In this document: positions 9,389-18,035 of the stretch, one piece after another | Layout of the letters: each line of letters opens with the position of its first letter | Position numbering within the stretch: position 1 is the first letter of the stretch | Assembly (NCBI RefSeq): GCF_016342275.1 | Contig: NZ_JAEIOT010000005.1 | Location: 310,001-374,000 of the forward strand | DNA from: Corynebacterium marambiense | GTDB lineage: Bacteria; Actinomycetota; Actinomycetes; Mycobacteriales; Mycobacteriaceae | Length of the DNA stretch: 64,000 nt | Direction: 5' to 3' | The notes under the pieces: model-generated | The model's input: only the letters and a program-made list of their open reading frames with translations | Told to the model about the DNA's origin: nothing | Database searches by the model: none | Translations under genes and position numbers: made by a program

Positions 9389-10569
9389 AACGCGAAGCTG
9401 TCATCGTGGGTGCCGCCCGCACGCCCCAGGGAAAACTCCTCGGGGTACTCAGAGAAGTGCAGGCTGTCGAACTCGGCGGAGTCGCCATCAGGGCCGCCGT
9501 CGAACGGTCGGGGGTGAACCCTGGGCACATCGACCAGGTCATCATGGGTCAGACGATCCAGGCGGGATCCGGACAGGTTCCGGCACGTCAGGCTGCGATC
9601 AGGGGCGGTATTCCCCTCAGCGCGTTCGCAGACACCCTGAATAAGGCCTGCCTCTCAGGCATTGAGGCAGTGGTCCAGGCGGCCCGCCTGATCCGGTGCG
9701 GTGACGCCGAGGTCGTTGTCGCCGGGGGACAGGAATCCATGACCCGTGCGCCGCACCTGCTCACCGCGGCACGCTCTGGAACCGCTCTGGGGCCGACCAC
9801 CGCGGAGGACGCGATGCTGTTCGATGGGCTTCAGGACCCGTACACCGGTGAGACCATGGGGGCTCTCACGGAGCAGGGGAACGGAGACCGGGGCATCACC
9901 CGCGAACAGCAGGACGCCATCGCGGAACTGAGCAACCGGCGTGCCCATGAAGCACAGCGGGAGGGGCGATTCCGTGAGGAGATTGCCCCGGTGACCATTC
10001 CGAAACGGAGGGGAGAACCCGTCGTTGTGGACACCGATGAGGGAATCCGGGGAGATACCACCCTGGAGAGCCTCGAGAAACTCCGGCCGGCATTTGCCGT
10101 GGACGGAACGATCACCGCGGGCAACTCCTCCCAGATTTCGGACGGCGCCGCGGCACTCGTCGTGGTCAGCCGCAGGTATGCGGAACGACACGGGCTGAAC
10201 GTACTCGCCGCCATCGAAGGATCGGGCAGTACGGGCGGACCGGACCACTACCTCCATTCCAAGCCCGCCGATGCCTTGAAGAAAGCCCTGGCGGACAGCA
10301 AAATACGGCTCGAGGACGTCGACTTCATTGAAATCAACGAGGCCTTCGCCGCCGTGGTCGTGCAATCCCTGCGTGACCTCGACCTGGACATGGGAAGATG
10401 CAACCCCAATGGAGGTGCGATCGCTCTAGGACATCCCCTCGGTGCCTCCGGAGCACGCGTGCTGGTGACCGCGGTATACGAACTCGCCAGACGTGGAACC
10501 GGGACCGCCGCCGTGAGTCTCTGCGGTGCGGGAGGTCAGGGGCAGGCGATGGTGATCAGCCGCTACTGA
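9385..10569 (+). CDS. Thiolase (acetyl-CoA C-acyltransferase)
   Basis: A 394-residue thiolase of normal length. The nucleophilic Cys89 lies in NKACLSG, the general-base His in GHPLGASGAR near residue 349 and the second catalytic Cys380 in CGAGGQGQ. It cleaves a 3-oxoacyl-CoA with free CoA to acetyl-CoA and a shortened acyl-CoA. Coupled to the transferase genes by an ATGA overlap, it completes the route ketone, 3-oxoacid, 3-oxoacyl-CoA, acetyl-CoA. With acetone both products would be acetyl-CoA; with acetophenone, benzoyl-CoA plus acetyl-CoA. A biosynthetic or beta-oxidation role is possible but the operon argues for degradation. No clear terminator follows. Confidence 0.9.
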   Translation: MKREAVIVGAARTPQGKLLGVLREVQAVELGGVAIRAAVERSGVNPGHIDQVIMGQTIQAGSGQVPARQAAIRGGIPLSAFADTLNKACLSGIEAVVQAARLIRCGDAEVVVAGGQESMTRAPHLLTAARSGTALGPTTAEDAMLFDGLQDPYTGETMGALTEQGNGDRGITREQQDAIAELSNRRAHEAQREGRFREEIAPVTIPKRRGEPVVVDTDEGIRGDTTLESLEKLRPAFAVDGTITAGNSSQISDGAAALVVVSRRYAERHGLNVLAAIEGSGSTGGPDHYLHSKPADALKKALADSKIRLEDVDFIEINEAFAAVVVQSLRDLDLDMGRCNPNGGAIALGHPLGASGARVLVTAVYELARRGTGTAAVSLCGAGGQGQAMVISRY

Positions 10570-11389
10570 AAATACCCACGTTTGAGAGTCTCGCTGGCAA
10601 CTTCAGAAATGTTCCAACCATCACAGATGGAGCTCCCCCGGGGTGATATTTTTTACGGCTTATCGCCGATCATTTTTCCCTCGATTGTTTCGACTATGTG
10701 CAGTTTCTCTGGTTATTGCGGGCGCTGGATATGCTTGGGTTGAGGAGCATGTCGGGAGGGGGATGTATCTAGCAGTTATGGTTTATGAACCGCGTACCTA
10801 GTTGGGTCGACGAAGAAATAGCTATTGTGGCGACTTTTTTTTATCGACCAAATTAGAAGCATCTTAGTCTTAGGGTAAATGAAGTTTGTTACCTATATAG
10901 TGTCCTGGACAATGCTAGTATCCGCCCTTGCGAATAGGGTGTGAGGAGTTTTGAACTCCTAGCGAAATTGCTAGAGAAACGGCATATATTTCTAACTGAT
11001 TCTCTGAATGTTTTTGTGGTCAGGGCTGATGGTGAAAAGCCTGGCTGAATAATTATTGTGGATACGGCAATCTTTTTTGAAAAATAGATTAGGTATTGAA
11101 TAGTATCTTGGGTTTACGCTAGCAAACTTTTAAAATATAGAACTTTTCTATAATTTACGAACACCATTTGTTCTTGCTTCGTCCCCTCGAATAATTTATT
11201 CCCGGGAATGATTTTGCATTGAGAAGTTTGGGGCTGTATTATTTTTATAATAGTTAAGTTTTGGTCTCTGCTTCGTATCTTGTTTGGAAACGAAAAAATA
11301 CTAGGACGTTTTTGGGGGTGTCGACCCGAGGTTTGCTTTATTTTACTGAAGTGGTGGCACGTCTGTCCTGACTCTGGATTAGCCAACTG
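10570..11389. other. AT-rich gene-free island
   Basis: About 820 bases that are visibly AT-rich (roughly 40 percent GC judged by eye) between GC-rich neighbours. I see no gene: the open frames present are short, lack ribosome sites and show no GC bias at third positions. A 90-codon - strand frame at 11114-11386 is of this kind. There are no inverted repeats of insertion-sequence type. It separates the ketone operon from the helicase gene and contains the hairpin cluster listed at 10925-11015. Confidence 0.6.
10925..11015 (+). other. Cluster of small hairpins ending in a T run, possible small RNA
   Basis: CCCT/AGGG (around 10925-10939), AGGAGTT/AACTCCT with a three-base loop (10944-10960), CTAGC/GCTAG (10959-10974) and AGAGAA/TTCTCT follow one another, and the last is followed by GAATGTTTTT. 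TAGTAT at 10916-10921 could serve as a -10 element, though hairpins begin almost at once after it. The CTAGC stem overlaps the AGGAGTT stem, so they may be alternative folds. There is no recognised RNA family. Confidence 0.2.
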
Positions 11390-11826
11390 AGTCTTCTACG
11401 CGTACCGTAGAGGAGTACTGCTTTTCACCAGCCGGCATCCCCGGTGCAGGTACACCTGATCCGGTTGAATGCCAGTACGGCCTCACCGGATCATCGGGAT
11501 GCTGGTTGTGTCGTGTCCGCGAAGACGTCGTCAGTCGCCAGGAGCTGACTGCGATGGACTCTCTCGCGTAGACACCATCTCCCATCGACGAGTCAGACGC
11601 CCCGACCGGGGCGATCTGTTAGATGTGGACCGGCAAGGCTCAGGTGTGGCAAGCAGGACACGGCACCTCGGGACGCGAGTCTCGGGTAGCGCCGGTCGGT
11701 GCGGTCCCATAAGACATGCGCCGATACCAACACCAAGAAAAACAATGTGTGAGCCGCGCGAACAGCGTGCGGAATGACATGAGCAGCGCGAAATATGAAG
11801 TCGCGCAGAAGAATGAGGATGGCGCA
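11390..11826 (+). promoter_or_regulatory. Structured GC-rich leader upstream of the DEAD-box helicase
   Basis: This stretch has no convincing reading frame of its own but contains perfect hairpins: TCTACG/CGTAGA with a five-base loop (11395-11411) and TGATCCGGT/ACCGGATCA (11457-11493). Base composition jumps back to GC-rich at about 11390. Long 5' untranslated leaders are common for bacterial cold-induced and self-regulated RNA helicase genes. Promoter position not determined. Part of the stretch is coding if the helicase starts at 11716 or 11779. Confidence 0.4.
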
Positions 11827-14124
11827 GTGAACGCCCAGAACGACAATAATGTGAATACCACCGGTGATGAGAATGAGATCATCACCCTGGATGACGTGGT
11901 CAACGCAGGTACCGAGAACGGTATCCCCGAGCAGAACACCGAAAACCCCGACAGTGAGACCGTCGTCGTGACGGTCGCCAGCGATGAGGACACCGCCGCC
12001 GACGCCGAGGCACTCGCCGAGGTGGTTTCCTCCGAAGGGACTCCCACCGAGGAAGCTCCGGAAATCGCCGCCGACAACGCCGAGCCCGTCGCTGAGAAGC
12101 AGGAGACCACCCCTGATAAGGCTCCCGAGCCGGATGCCGAGGAAGAGGACGTAAACGGCTTCGCCGGGCTTGGGCTTCCCGAGCGCACCCTCGAGGCCGT
12201 CCGCAAGATCGGCTACGAGTCCCCCTCGCCGATCCAGACCCAGACGATTCCGCTCCTCATGGACGGACGGGACGTCGTCGGGCTCGCTCAGACCGGTACC
12301 GGTAAGACTGCTGCATTCGCACTGCCCATCCTCTCTCGGATCGATCCGTCGCTGAAGGCGCCGCAGGCCCTCGTCCTCGCGCCGACTCGCGAGCTCGCGC
12401 TCCAGGTCGCCGATGCGTTCCAGGGGTTCGCTGACCACATCGGTAACCGCATCAACATCCTGCCGATCTACGGCGGCCAGGCCTACGGCGTTCAGCTCGG
12501 CGGACTGCGCCGCGGTGCTCAGATCGTTGTCGGTACCCCTGGCCGCGTCATCGACCACCTGCAGAAGGGCTCGCTGGACATCTCCGGCTTGCGCTACCTC
12601 GTCCTCGATGAGGCCGACGAGATGCTGAACATGGGCTTCCAGGAGGACGTCGAGCGGATCCTCGCGGACACCCCGGCGGAAAAGCAGGTTGCCCTGTTCT
12701 CCGCGACAATGCCCAACGGTATCCGCCGCATCTCGAAGCAATACCTCAACGACCCGGTGGAGATCACCGTCAAGTCGAAGACCCGTACCAACACGAACAT
12801 CACGCAGCGCTACCTCTCCGTTGCGCACCGGAACAAGATCGATGCGCTGACCCGCATCCTCGAGGTCACCGAGATCGAGGCCATGATCGTGTTCGTGCGC
12901 ACCAAGCATGAGACCGAGGAAGTTGCCGAGAAGCTGCGCGCCCGCGGGTTCTCTGCGGCCGCCATCAACGGTGATATCGCTCAGGCTCAGCGTGAACGCA
13001 CCGTTGATCAGCTCAAGGATGGTCGCCTCGACATCCTCGTTGCGACGGACGTTGCCGCCCGTGGCCTGGATGTCGAGCGCATCAGCCACGTTCTCAACTT
13101 CGACATTCCCCATGACACCGAGAGCTACGTCCACCGCATCGGCCGTACCGGCCGTGCGGGCCGCTCCGGTGAGGCGATCCTGTTCGTCACTCCCCGTGAA
13201 CGTCGCATGCTGAAGTCCATCGAGCGGGCCACCAATGCGCCGCTCAATGAGATGGAGCTGCCCAGCGTCGAGGAAGTCAACGAATCCCGCAAATCCAAGT
13301 TCGCGGACTCCATCACCGCTGCGCTCGAGGATAAGCAGGTCAACCTCTTCCGTCACCTGGTGAAGGCGTACTCCGAGGAGCACGACGTGCCGCTGGAGGA
13401 CGTTGCGGCCGCACTCGCCACTCAGGCTCAGGCTGGCAATGACTTCTTGCTCAAGGAACAGCCGAAGCGGGACCGTGAGCGCTTCGACCGTGACCGTGAC
13501 CGCGGTAATGACCGCGGTGGGCGTTTCGAACGTGGCGATCGACCGGACCGTGGTGACCGAAGCGGAAACGCCCGCTTCGACCGGGGCGACAAGAACCTCT
13601 CCGTGTATCGTGTCGCAGTCGGTAAACGCCAGCACGTTCGCCCGGGTGCCATCGTCGGTGCGCTGGCCAACGAAGGTGGACTGACTTCCCAGGACGTTGG
13701 ACGCATCACTATCAATGTTGACCACACACTGGTTGAACTCCCCAAGGATCTGCCCCGTGAGGTCTGGGACAAGCTCTCTGACACCCGCATATCCGGCCAA
13801 CTGATCCACCTCGAGCACACCCCGGACGCGCCGATCGGACGTCAGTCTTCCGGCGGCAGCGGTTTCCGTGGTGGCGACCGTGGTGGCGATCGCGGTGGCC
13901 GTGGTGGTTTCCGCGGCGGTGACCGTGAGGATCGCGGTGGTCGTGGTGGTTTCCGCGGCGGTGACCGTGAGGATCGCGGTGGTCGTGGTGGTTTCCGCGG
14001 CGGTGACCGTGAGGATCGTGGTGGTCGTGGTGGTTTCCGCGGCGGTGACCGTGAGGATCGTGGTGGTCGTGGTGGTTTCCGCGGCGGTGACCGCAATCAT
14101 GACCGTGGCGGCTGGCGCAACTAG
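11827..14124 (+). CDS. deaD: DEAD-box ATP-dependent RNA helicase with RGG-repeat tail
   Basis: A cold-shock/ribosome-type RNA helicase of about 765 residues. An acidic, Asn- and Glu-rich N-terminal extension of about 110 residues precedes the Q motif (PSPIQTQTIP), Walker A AQTGTGKT, PTRELALQ, DEAD (VLDEADEML), SAT, the helicase C motifs VFVRTK and HRIGRTGRAGR, and a DbpA-type RNA-binding domain. The C terminus is a tail of FRGGDREDRGGRGG repeats that would bind RNA. GTG 11827 is preferred because GAGGA stands seven bases before it; ATG 11779 and ATG 11716 are in frame but have poor ribosome sites. It unwinds structured RNA in ribosome assembly or mRNA decay. Monocistronic, with a terminator at 14178. 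Confidence 0.9.
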   Translation: MNAQNDNNVNTTGDENEIITLDDVVNAGTENGIPEQNTENPDSETVVVTVASDEDTAADAEALAEVVSSEGTPTEEAPEIAADNAEPVAEKQETTPDKAPEPDAEEEDVNGFAGLGLPERTLEAVRKIGYESPSPIQTQTIPLLMDGRDVVGLAQTGTGKTAAFALPILSRIDPSLKAPQALVLAPTRELALQVADAFQGFADHIGNRINILPIYGGQAYGVQLGGLRRGAQIVVGTPGRVIDHLQKGSLDISGLRYLVLDEADEMLNMGFQEDVERILADTPAEKQVALFSATMPNGIRRISKQYLNDPVEITVKSKTRTNTNITQRYLSVAHRNKIDALTRILEVTEIEAMIVFVRTKHETEEVAEKLRARGFSAAAINGDIAQAQRERTVDQLKDGRLDILVATDVAARGLDVERISHVLNFDIPHDTESYVHRIGRTGRAGRSGEAILFVTPRERRMLKSIERATNAPLNEMELPSVEEVNESRKSKFADSITAALEDKQVNLFRHLVKAYSEEHDVPLEDVAAALATQAQAGNDFLLKEQPKRDRERFDRDRDRGNDRGGRFERGDRPDRGDRSGNARFDRGDKNLSVYRVAVGKRQHVRPGAIVGALANEGGLTSQDVGRITINVDHTLVELPKDLPREVWDKLSDTRISGQLIHLEHTPDAPIGRQSSGGSGFRGGDRGGDRGGRGGFRGGDREDRGGRGGFRGGDREDRGGRGGFRGGDREDRGGRGGFRGGDREDRGGRGGFRGGDRNHDRGGWRN
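13921..14088 (+). repeat. Four 42-bp tandem repeats in deaD
   Basis: Four consecutive 42-base copies start at 13921, 13963, 14005 and 14047. Each encodes DREDRGGRGGFRGG. The copies are nearly identical in DNA, differing mainly at one GATCGC/GATCGT codon, which points to recent expansion and likely length variation between strains. Partial copies flank them. Confidence 0.9.
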
Positions 14125-14177
14125 CTTCGGCCGACGGGCTTTCCCGACTGTCCCCTGAGTGGGGAGTCGGAATGTCA

Positions 14178-14223
14178 ACCCCCTGATCAGACACCGGTTC
14201 AACGGGTCTGCTCAGGGGGTTTC
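14178..14223 (+). terminator. Rho-independent terminator after deaD
   Basis: ACCCCCTGA and the complementary TCAGGGGGT close an imperfect stem that continues through CAGAC/GTCTG and CCG/CGG, with a TTCAA loop and a short T run. It is 54 bases after the deaD stop codon. Confidence 0.7.
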
Positions 14224-14257
14224 ATGTGTGTAGGTCCGAGGCTGCGACGGTTATCAA

Positions 14258-14276
14258 AAAAGAAAGGCTTGCCTAA
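14258..14276 (-). promoter_or_regulatory. DtxR-like iron box candidate
   Basis: Read on the - strand the 19 bases are TTAGGCAAGCCTTTCTTTT, matching 15 of 19 positions of the DtxR consensus TWAGGTWAGSCTWACCTWA. It lies about 120 bases before the HtaA-family pseudogene, and iron repression by DtxR is the known control of haem-uptake genes in corynebacteria. Binding is inferred. Confidence 0.45.
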
Positions 14277-14397
14277 AAAATGCTAGTTGTTGTGTGAGTA
14301 AATACTGGAATAACAATGAGAATGCTCGTGGGTCCCCGTGCGTTGAACCCTCGCCGTACAATTCCCGCCCGCCACAGAACTAGAACACGCATACACG

Positions 14398-16565
14398 ATG
14401 AACCTAAGATTCAGACCTCTATCGAAAACCGCGGTGGCTGCCCTCGCCGCCCTGACCATCACCTGCCCGTTGACCTCGGCCATCGGGGTCGGTGTCGCGG
14501 CGGCGGATGTCAACTCGACCATCGGTCTTGAACCTACCCCGGGAAAACAACAGTCCTACCCGGACGACCATCGTGCACTCGCGTGGGGTATCCGTTTCTC
14601 TTTTATGAACTATGTAGACGGACGTCAGCCCCAGCATGTTCTCGAGGCCCGCTTCCGCAACGGATCGGTCCAGTGGCCCTACATCTCGACGTCGACTCTG
14701 GCAGACGGGCGGATCCAGGTGCAGTAAGGCGGAACGATCAACTTTATGAAGTGCTGCCCGCAGGACGGAACCGGTTATGCGCGGGGTCAGTGTGACCTCG
14801 ACCTGACGTTCGCGGATCCCCGCATAGTCTTTGACCCGGTCACGGGCGAGGGTGAGCTGCACATCAACCGGCACACGAAGCAGTACAACGGTGGTTGGTT
14901 CGGGCCGGAGGAAGTGCTCCTCGGCGCCCTCAACGTCGGTGCCGGGCGTTTCAACAGCGAAGATGGGGTGATGACCTGGGATCACGTCACCGCGACCCTG
15001 ACTGAAGAAGGGAACACCGCTTTCTCCAACTTCTACACCCCAGGCGGGAACCTCGCCCCACTCAATTTCAGCTACCCCGGTTCCTTCACCGGCGGGCTCG
15101 AGGGTCCCTCCTGTCGTGCCACCAGTGACGTCATCACGGACATCCCCTGGGACAACGCGGTGAGTGTGTTCGAGCACAGCTCCGGTGCCGTGATCGTCGT
15201 GGCCAACTACGACGGGACCGGACCGTCCAGGGTTATTCAAAAGGCCTCAAGACGCAGCTCTTCAGTGAAGAGATTGACAGTATCCTCAGTTCTGATGCCG
15301 CGTGGGACAAACCAGACGGACACCCTCTACTACGCAGGCTCCGACAAGCTCTCCGCCTACAAAGTCTCAGTGCCCACCTCCGGGTTGTCTCATGATACCG
15401 TCGCCGCCACCGTGCCGGAAATCTCAACGATCACGGTGAATGGGGAGAAACAGGATGCTAGGAACAAGATCACCGGTGTCGCATTTGGGGAGGAAACCGG
15501 AACTCTCGGCGTTCTGTACAAGACTGGCCGCCAGCATGGGGGTTCATCTCCGTCGACCGCTCGGGAACGGCGAAGAACTGGGATCTGCCCCGCGCCTTAG
15601 ATGTCCTGGGCAGGGAACTGGACAACGACTACACCGTGTACCTGTACGGCGACGAGTACAACTACGGCTGTCGCACCGGGCTCAGGGCTCTCCCCGACGG
15701 GACCTTCCTGCACGTCAGGGATGGCAATTTCGTCTACGAGGACGGCAGCGTCAGTGGTGGCGTGCCCGTGCACATCGATCCCTCCGCGGAGACGGTGACT
15801 CCGTTCATGAACATGGTGGATCTGCAGAACGAGATCCACGGTGTTCATCTTGGGTCCAACGGAACCAGGGGAGTAGCGGTACGTGGTGATCTCGTAGCCA
15901 TCTGGAACAATCTCTCCTGGACCGAGAGCCCAGAACCGCAGAGTGATCAGACGCGGCCCCTGATCGCGTTCTACCGCTACAACAACGCCGGTCAGAGTTT
16001 CACCAGGCTCGGTGCAGGTGTCGTGGGGGACAAGGTCGACGAATACGCCGGTGTCGGATTCCTCGCTTATGGTGACGCTGTCGTCGCTTCCGGACGCTCC
16101 GGTGAGGTCGCTATCGTCGATCCATCCTCGAACGGGCTCGATGGAATCAGCGACCAGATCGGTTACAGTCAACACGTGAAGGACACCCGTTTCCTCTTCA
16201 ACGAGGGAATCAGGGAGTTCAGCGATGGTTCGCTCTACATCATCGATCGTTCGCAGGATTCCTTCGGCAAGAACTTCTTCGTCGGTGTCGTGCGTCTGTC
16301 CCCGACGGGGTCCACTAGCCAGCGGGATCCCGAGATCGAACAGATCCACATGGACTATGTAGCACCCGTCCAAGAGGATCCGACTGAGACATCTGAACCG
16401 ACTTCCACTGGGACGTCTGAGCCGACCTCGACCCAGACTCCTGAACCGGCAGAACCCACTGGCTCCGCGAAGTCCTCATCGGCAGCACCGCTCAACCTTC
16501 TGGGAATCGGTGTGCTGTTGGCCCTGATTGCGGCGATCTTCCACTTCATCACCCACCCGATGTAG
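14398..16565 (+). pseudogene. Decayed HtaA-family cell-surface haem-binding protein
   Basis: The pieces form one protein when joined: a signal peptide (MNLRFRPLSK start, hydrophobic core, AAA cleavage region), an HtaA-like domain beginning ALAWGIRFSFMNYVDG, a long extracellular part, a Ser/Thr/Pro/Glu-rich stalk and a C-terminal membrane anchor near 16485-16562. The frame is broken by an in-frame TAA at 14725 where a tyrosine or glutamine codon is likely, by a pair of compensating shifts near 15230 and 15320 (GYSKGLKTQLFSEEID is only readable in the shifted frame), and by a further shift near 15533 (WGFISVDRSGTAKNWDLP continues in the third frame). HtaA proteins pass haem across the cell wall to HmuTUV. 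No haem transporter genes are adjacent. Assembly error is possible but four lesions in 1.2 kb favour real decay. Confidence 0.75.
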
Positions 16566-16814
16566 AGCACGCGTTTGCTGTGACAGGACGCGTCAGGATC
16601 GGTGCCGGGCTCGGTAACCGCAGTCAGATTCCGATGGCGGATCCGCACCCGCTAACGAAACCCGGAGCTGAGTGGATAGGATCAACAGAAGCCACGCTTT
16701 TACCGGCCACCCCGTAAAGTCGTTATTGGTCCGGTCCTCCCGGAAGTCCCAATCGCTCGCGTACGGCACCCGGCCTCCGCGGCCGAGTGCCCCGACCCTC
16801 GGAAAGAACAATCC

Positions 16815-17309
16815 ATGCATACCTTGTTCCGTCGCTCAGTCACTCGATCGGGTATCGCGGCCGTGACCGCCCTGGCCATGTCTGCGGTGGTCCTCGCACC
16901 GGTCTCGGTTGCCGAGGAAACCCGTGTAGATACCGTCGTTGGAGCGGTCGAGGCCACCGGGGAGAACCGGGACGGCGCAGTCGCGGTAATTGAAAAGTCC
17001 GCAGCTGCCCCGCTGGCACTGGTGGCTCCTCCGGAGGACTACACCCCGCCGAAACCGGCCGGTTCTGCGGCGCAGCTTTCCTCGGGTTTTAATGTTCTGA
17101 ACAGCACCGAGTCACTGTCCGGTAAGAGCATCAGTCTGAGTGCAACGTTGGGCCCAACCGGCATCATCGGCCTCGGCTGGTTGTTCGCTCTAGTGTTCAT
17201 CATCGCCCGGCAGGCCAACGTCCTCCCCACGCCCCTGGTCGATTTTTCGCCGTCTGCGGATGCTCTGCAGGGGTTGTCCTCCCGGATTCTTCCGCAGCCC
17301 GCCCGCTGA
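16815..17309 (+). CDS. Small exported protein with C-terminal membrane segment, unknown function
   Basis: A 164-residue protein. A Sec-type signal peptide (MHTLFRRSVTR, hydrophobic core to about residue 32, AEE after it) is followed by an Ala/Val/Pro-rich low-complexity stretch and one hydrophobic segment near residues 118-135 (IIGLGWLFALVFIIARQ). The short tail follows. The layout resembles the two small proteins encoded at 41715 and 42643. GGAAAGAA precedes the ATG. It stands alone, with a strong bidirectional terminator after it. I do not recognise a family. Confidence 0.65.
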   Translation: MHTLFRRSVTRSGIAAVTALAMSAVVLAPVSVAEETRVDTVVGAVEATGENRDGAVAVIEKSAAAPLALVAPPEDYTPPKPAGSAAQLSSGFNVLNSTESLSGKSISLSATLGPTGIIGLGWLFALVFIIARQANVLPTPLVDFSPSADALQGLSSRILPQPAR

Positions 17310-17357
17310 CCACAAGCTCGACGCCCGAACGGGGTTCAATCCTGGACGGTGATCATG

Positions 17358-17407
17358 AAAAAGACCCGTTCTGAACCCGCTGCAAAGTCGGGTCGAACGG
17401 GTCTTTT
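17358..17407. terminator. Bidirectional terminator between convergent genes
   Basis: A 13-base perfect stem, AAAAGACCCGTTC with GAACGGGTCTTTT, flanked by A and T runs, so it works on both strands. It serves the + strand gene ending at 17309 and the - strand gene ending at 17443. Confidence 0.85.
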
Positions 17408-17442
17408 CGTACGTTCTTGTGCCTGTGGCTCGGTCGTGAGAC

Positions 17443-17943
17443 TCAGATCATCATCAGGATCGCGACGATGAACCACAGGAGGGAGAAGATGCCGCCGAAC
17501 ATCGAGAGCTTCTTCGTGATGGTGGGCCAGTCGACGGCAGTTGCCGTGGTATCTGCGGTTGTCCCTATGTTCAGCGCTGCGGCAGGATCATCATCGTCGG
17601 TGGCGACCCCGAGATCGGCCATCAGCACCTTCTGGCGGGGGATAATCAGGAAGAACAGGATTCCCCAGGCTATTACGGACAACAGAATCGATGCGTGGAA
17701 ACGACCGTCCTTCAGAAATGCCGTATCGGTGAAGAACAGTCCGAGTCCGAGTAGGGGAACGAGAAGTGACAGGAAACCGTAGGTTTTCGTGATGCGGTGG
17801 AGCATCGCCGCGGAACCCACCGCGGGCTTGTCACCGTCATGGGCGGCGCGGGCACGGCCCTGGAACATGGAGACGGCGATGGTCACCGGACCCAGGAAAA
17901 CGATTGCTGCCAGCACATGCAGAATGCTGATGAGATTGTCCAC
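17443..17943 (-). CDS. Multi-pass membrane protein, unknown function
   Basis: A 166-residue membrane protein with four predicted helices: near the N terminus (SILHVLAAIVFLGPVTIAV), residues about 55-75 (FLSLLVPLLGLGLFF), 85-103 (SILLSVIAWGILFFLII) and at the C terminus (FGGIFSLLWFIVAILMM). An HVLAA-LGP first helix with a conserved histidine is common in small actinobacterial membrane proteins of the DUF2269-like type. I take GTG 17943 as start because it places the first helix directly at the N terminus; in-frame codons upstream run into the neighbouring nuclease gene. No signal for substrate. Confidence 0.6.
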   Translation of the reverse strand: MDNLISILHVLAAIVFLGPVTIAVSMFQGRARAAHDGDKPAVGSAAMLHRITKTYGFLSLLVPLLGLGLFFTDTAFLKDGRFHASILLSVIAWGILFFLIIPRQKVLMADLGVATDDDDPAAALNIGTTADTTATAVDWPTITKKLSMFGGIFSLLWFIVAILMMI

Positions 17944-18035
17944 GTCGGGGATCGGCCTCTCGAAAATTGGGGAAAAGAAGGTCACCGACCACCATAACCC
18001 GGCGAGCGGTGACCGAGGCAAAGGGTGGGGCTGCT

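Noticed and set aside
11114-11386. A 90-codon gene on the - strand in the AT-rich island
   Set aside because: No ribosome site, no domain, and composition of the surrounding non-coding DNA.
13921-14088. Possible CRISPR-like direct repeats
   Set aside because: Repeats are contiguous, with no spacers, and in frame within deaD; the same holds for the 78-bp repeats at 41851-42147.
11593-14202. An 869-codon - strand frame opposite deaD
   Set aside because: Its product is a Thr/Val-rich mirror of the RGG repeats and helicase; no motif.
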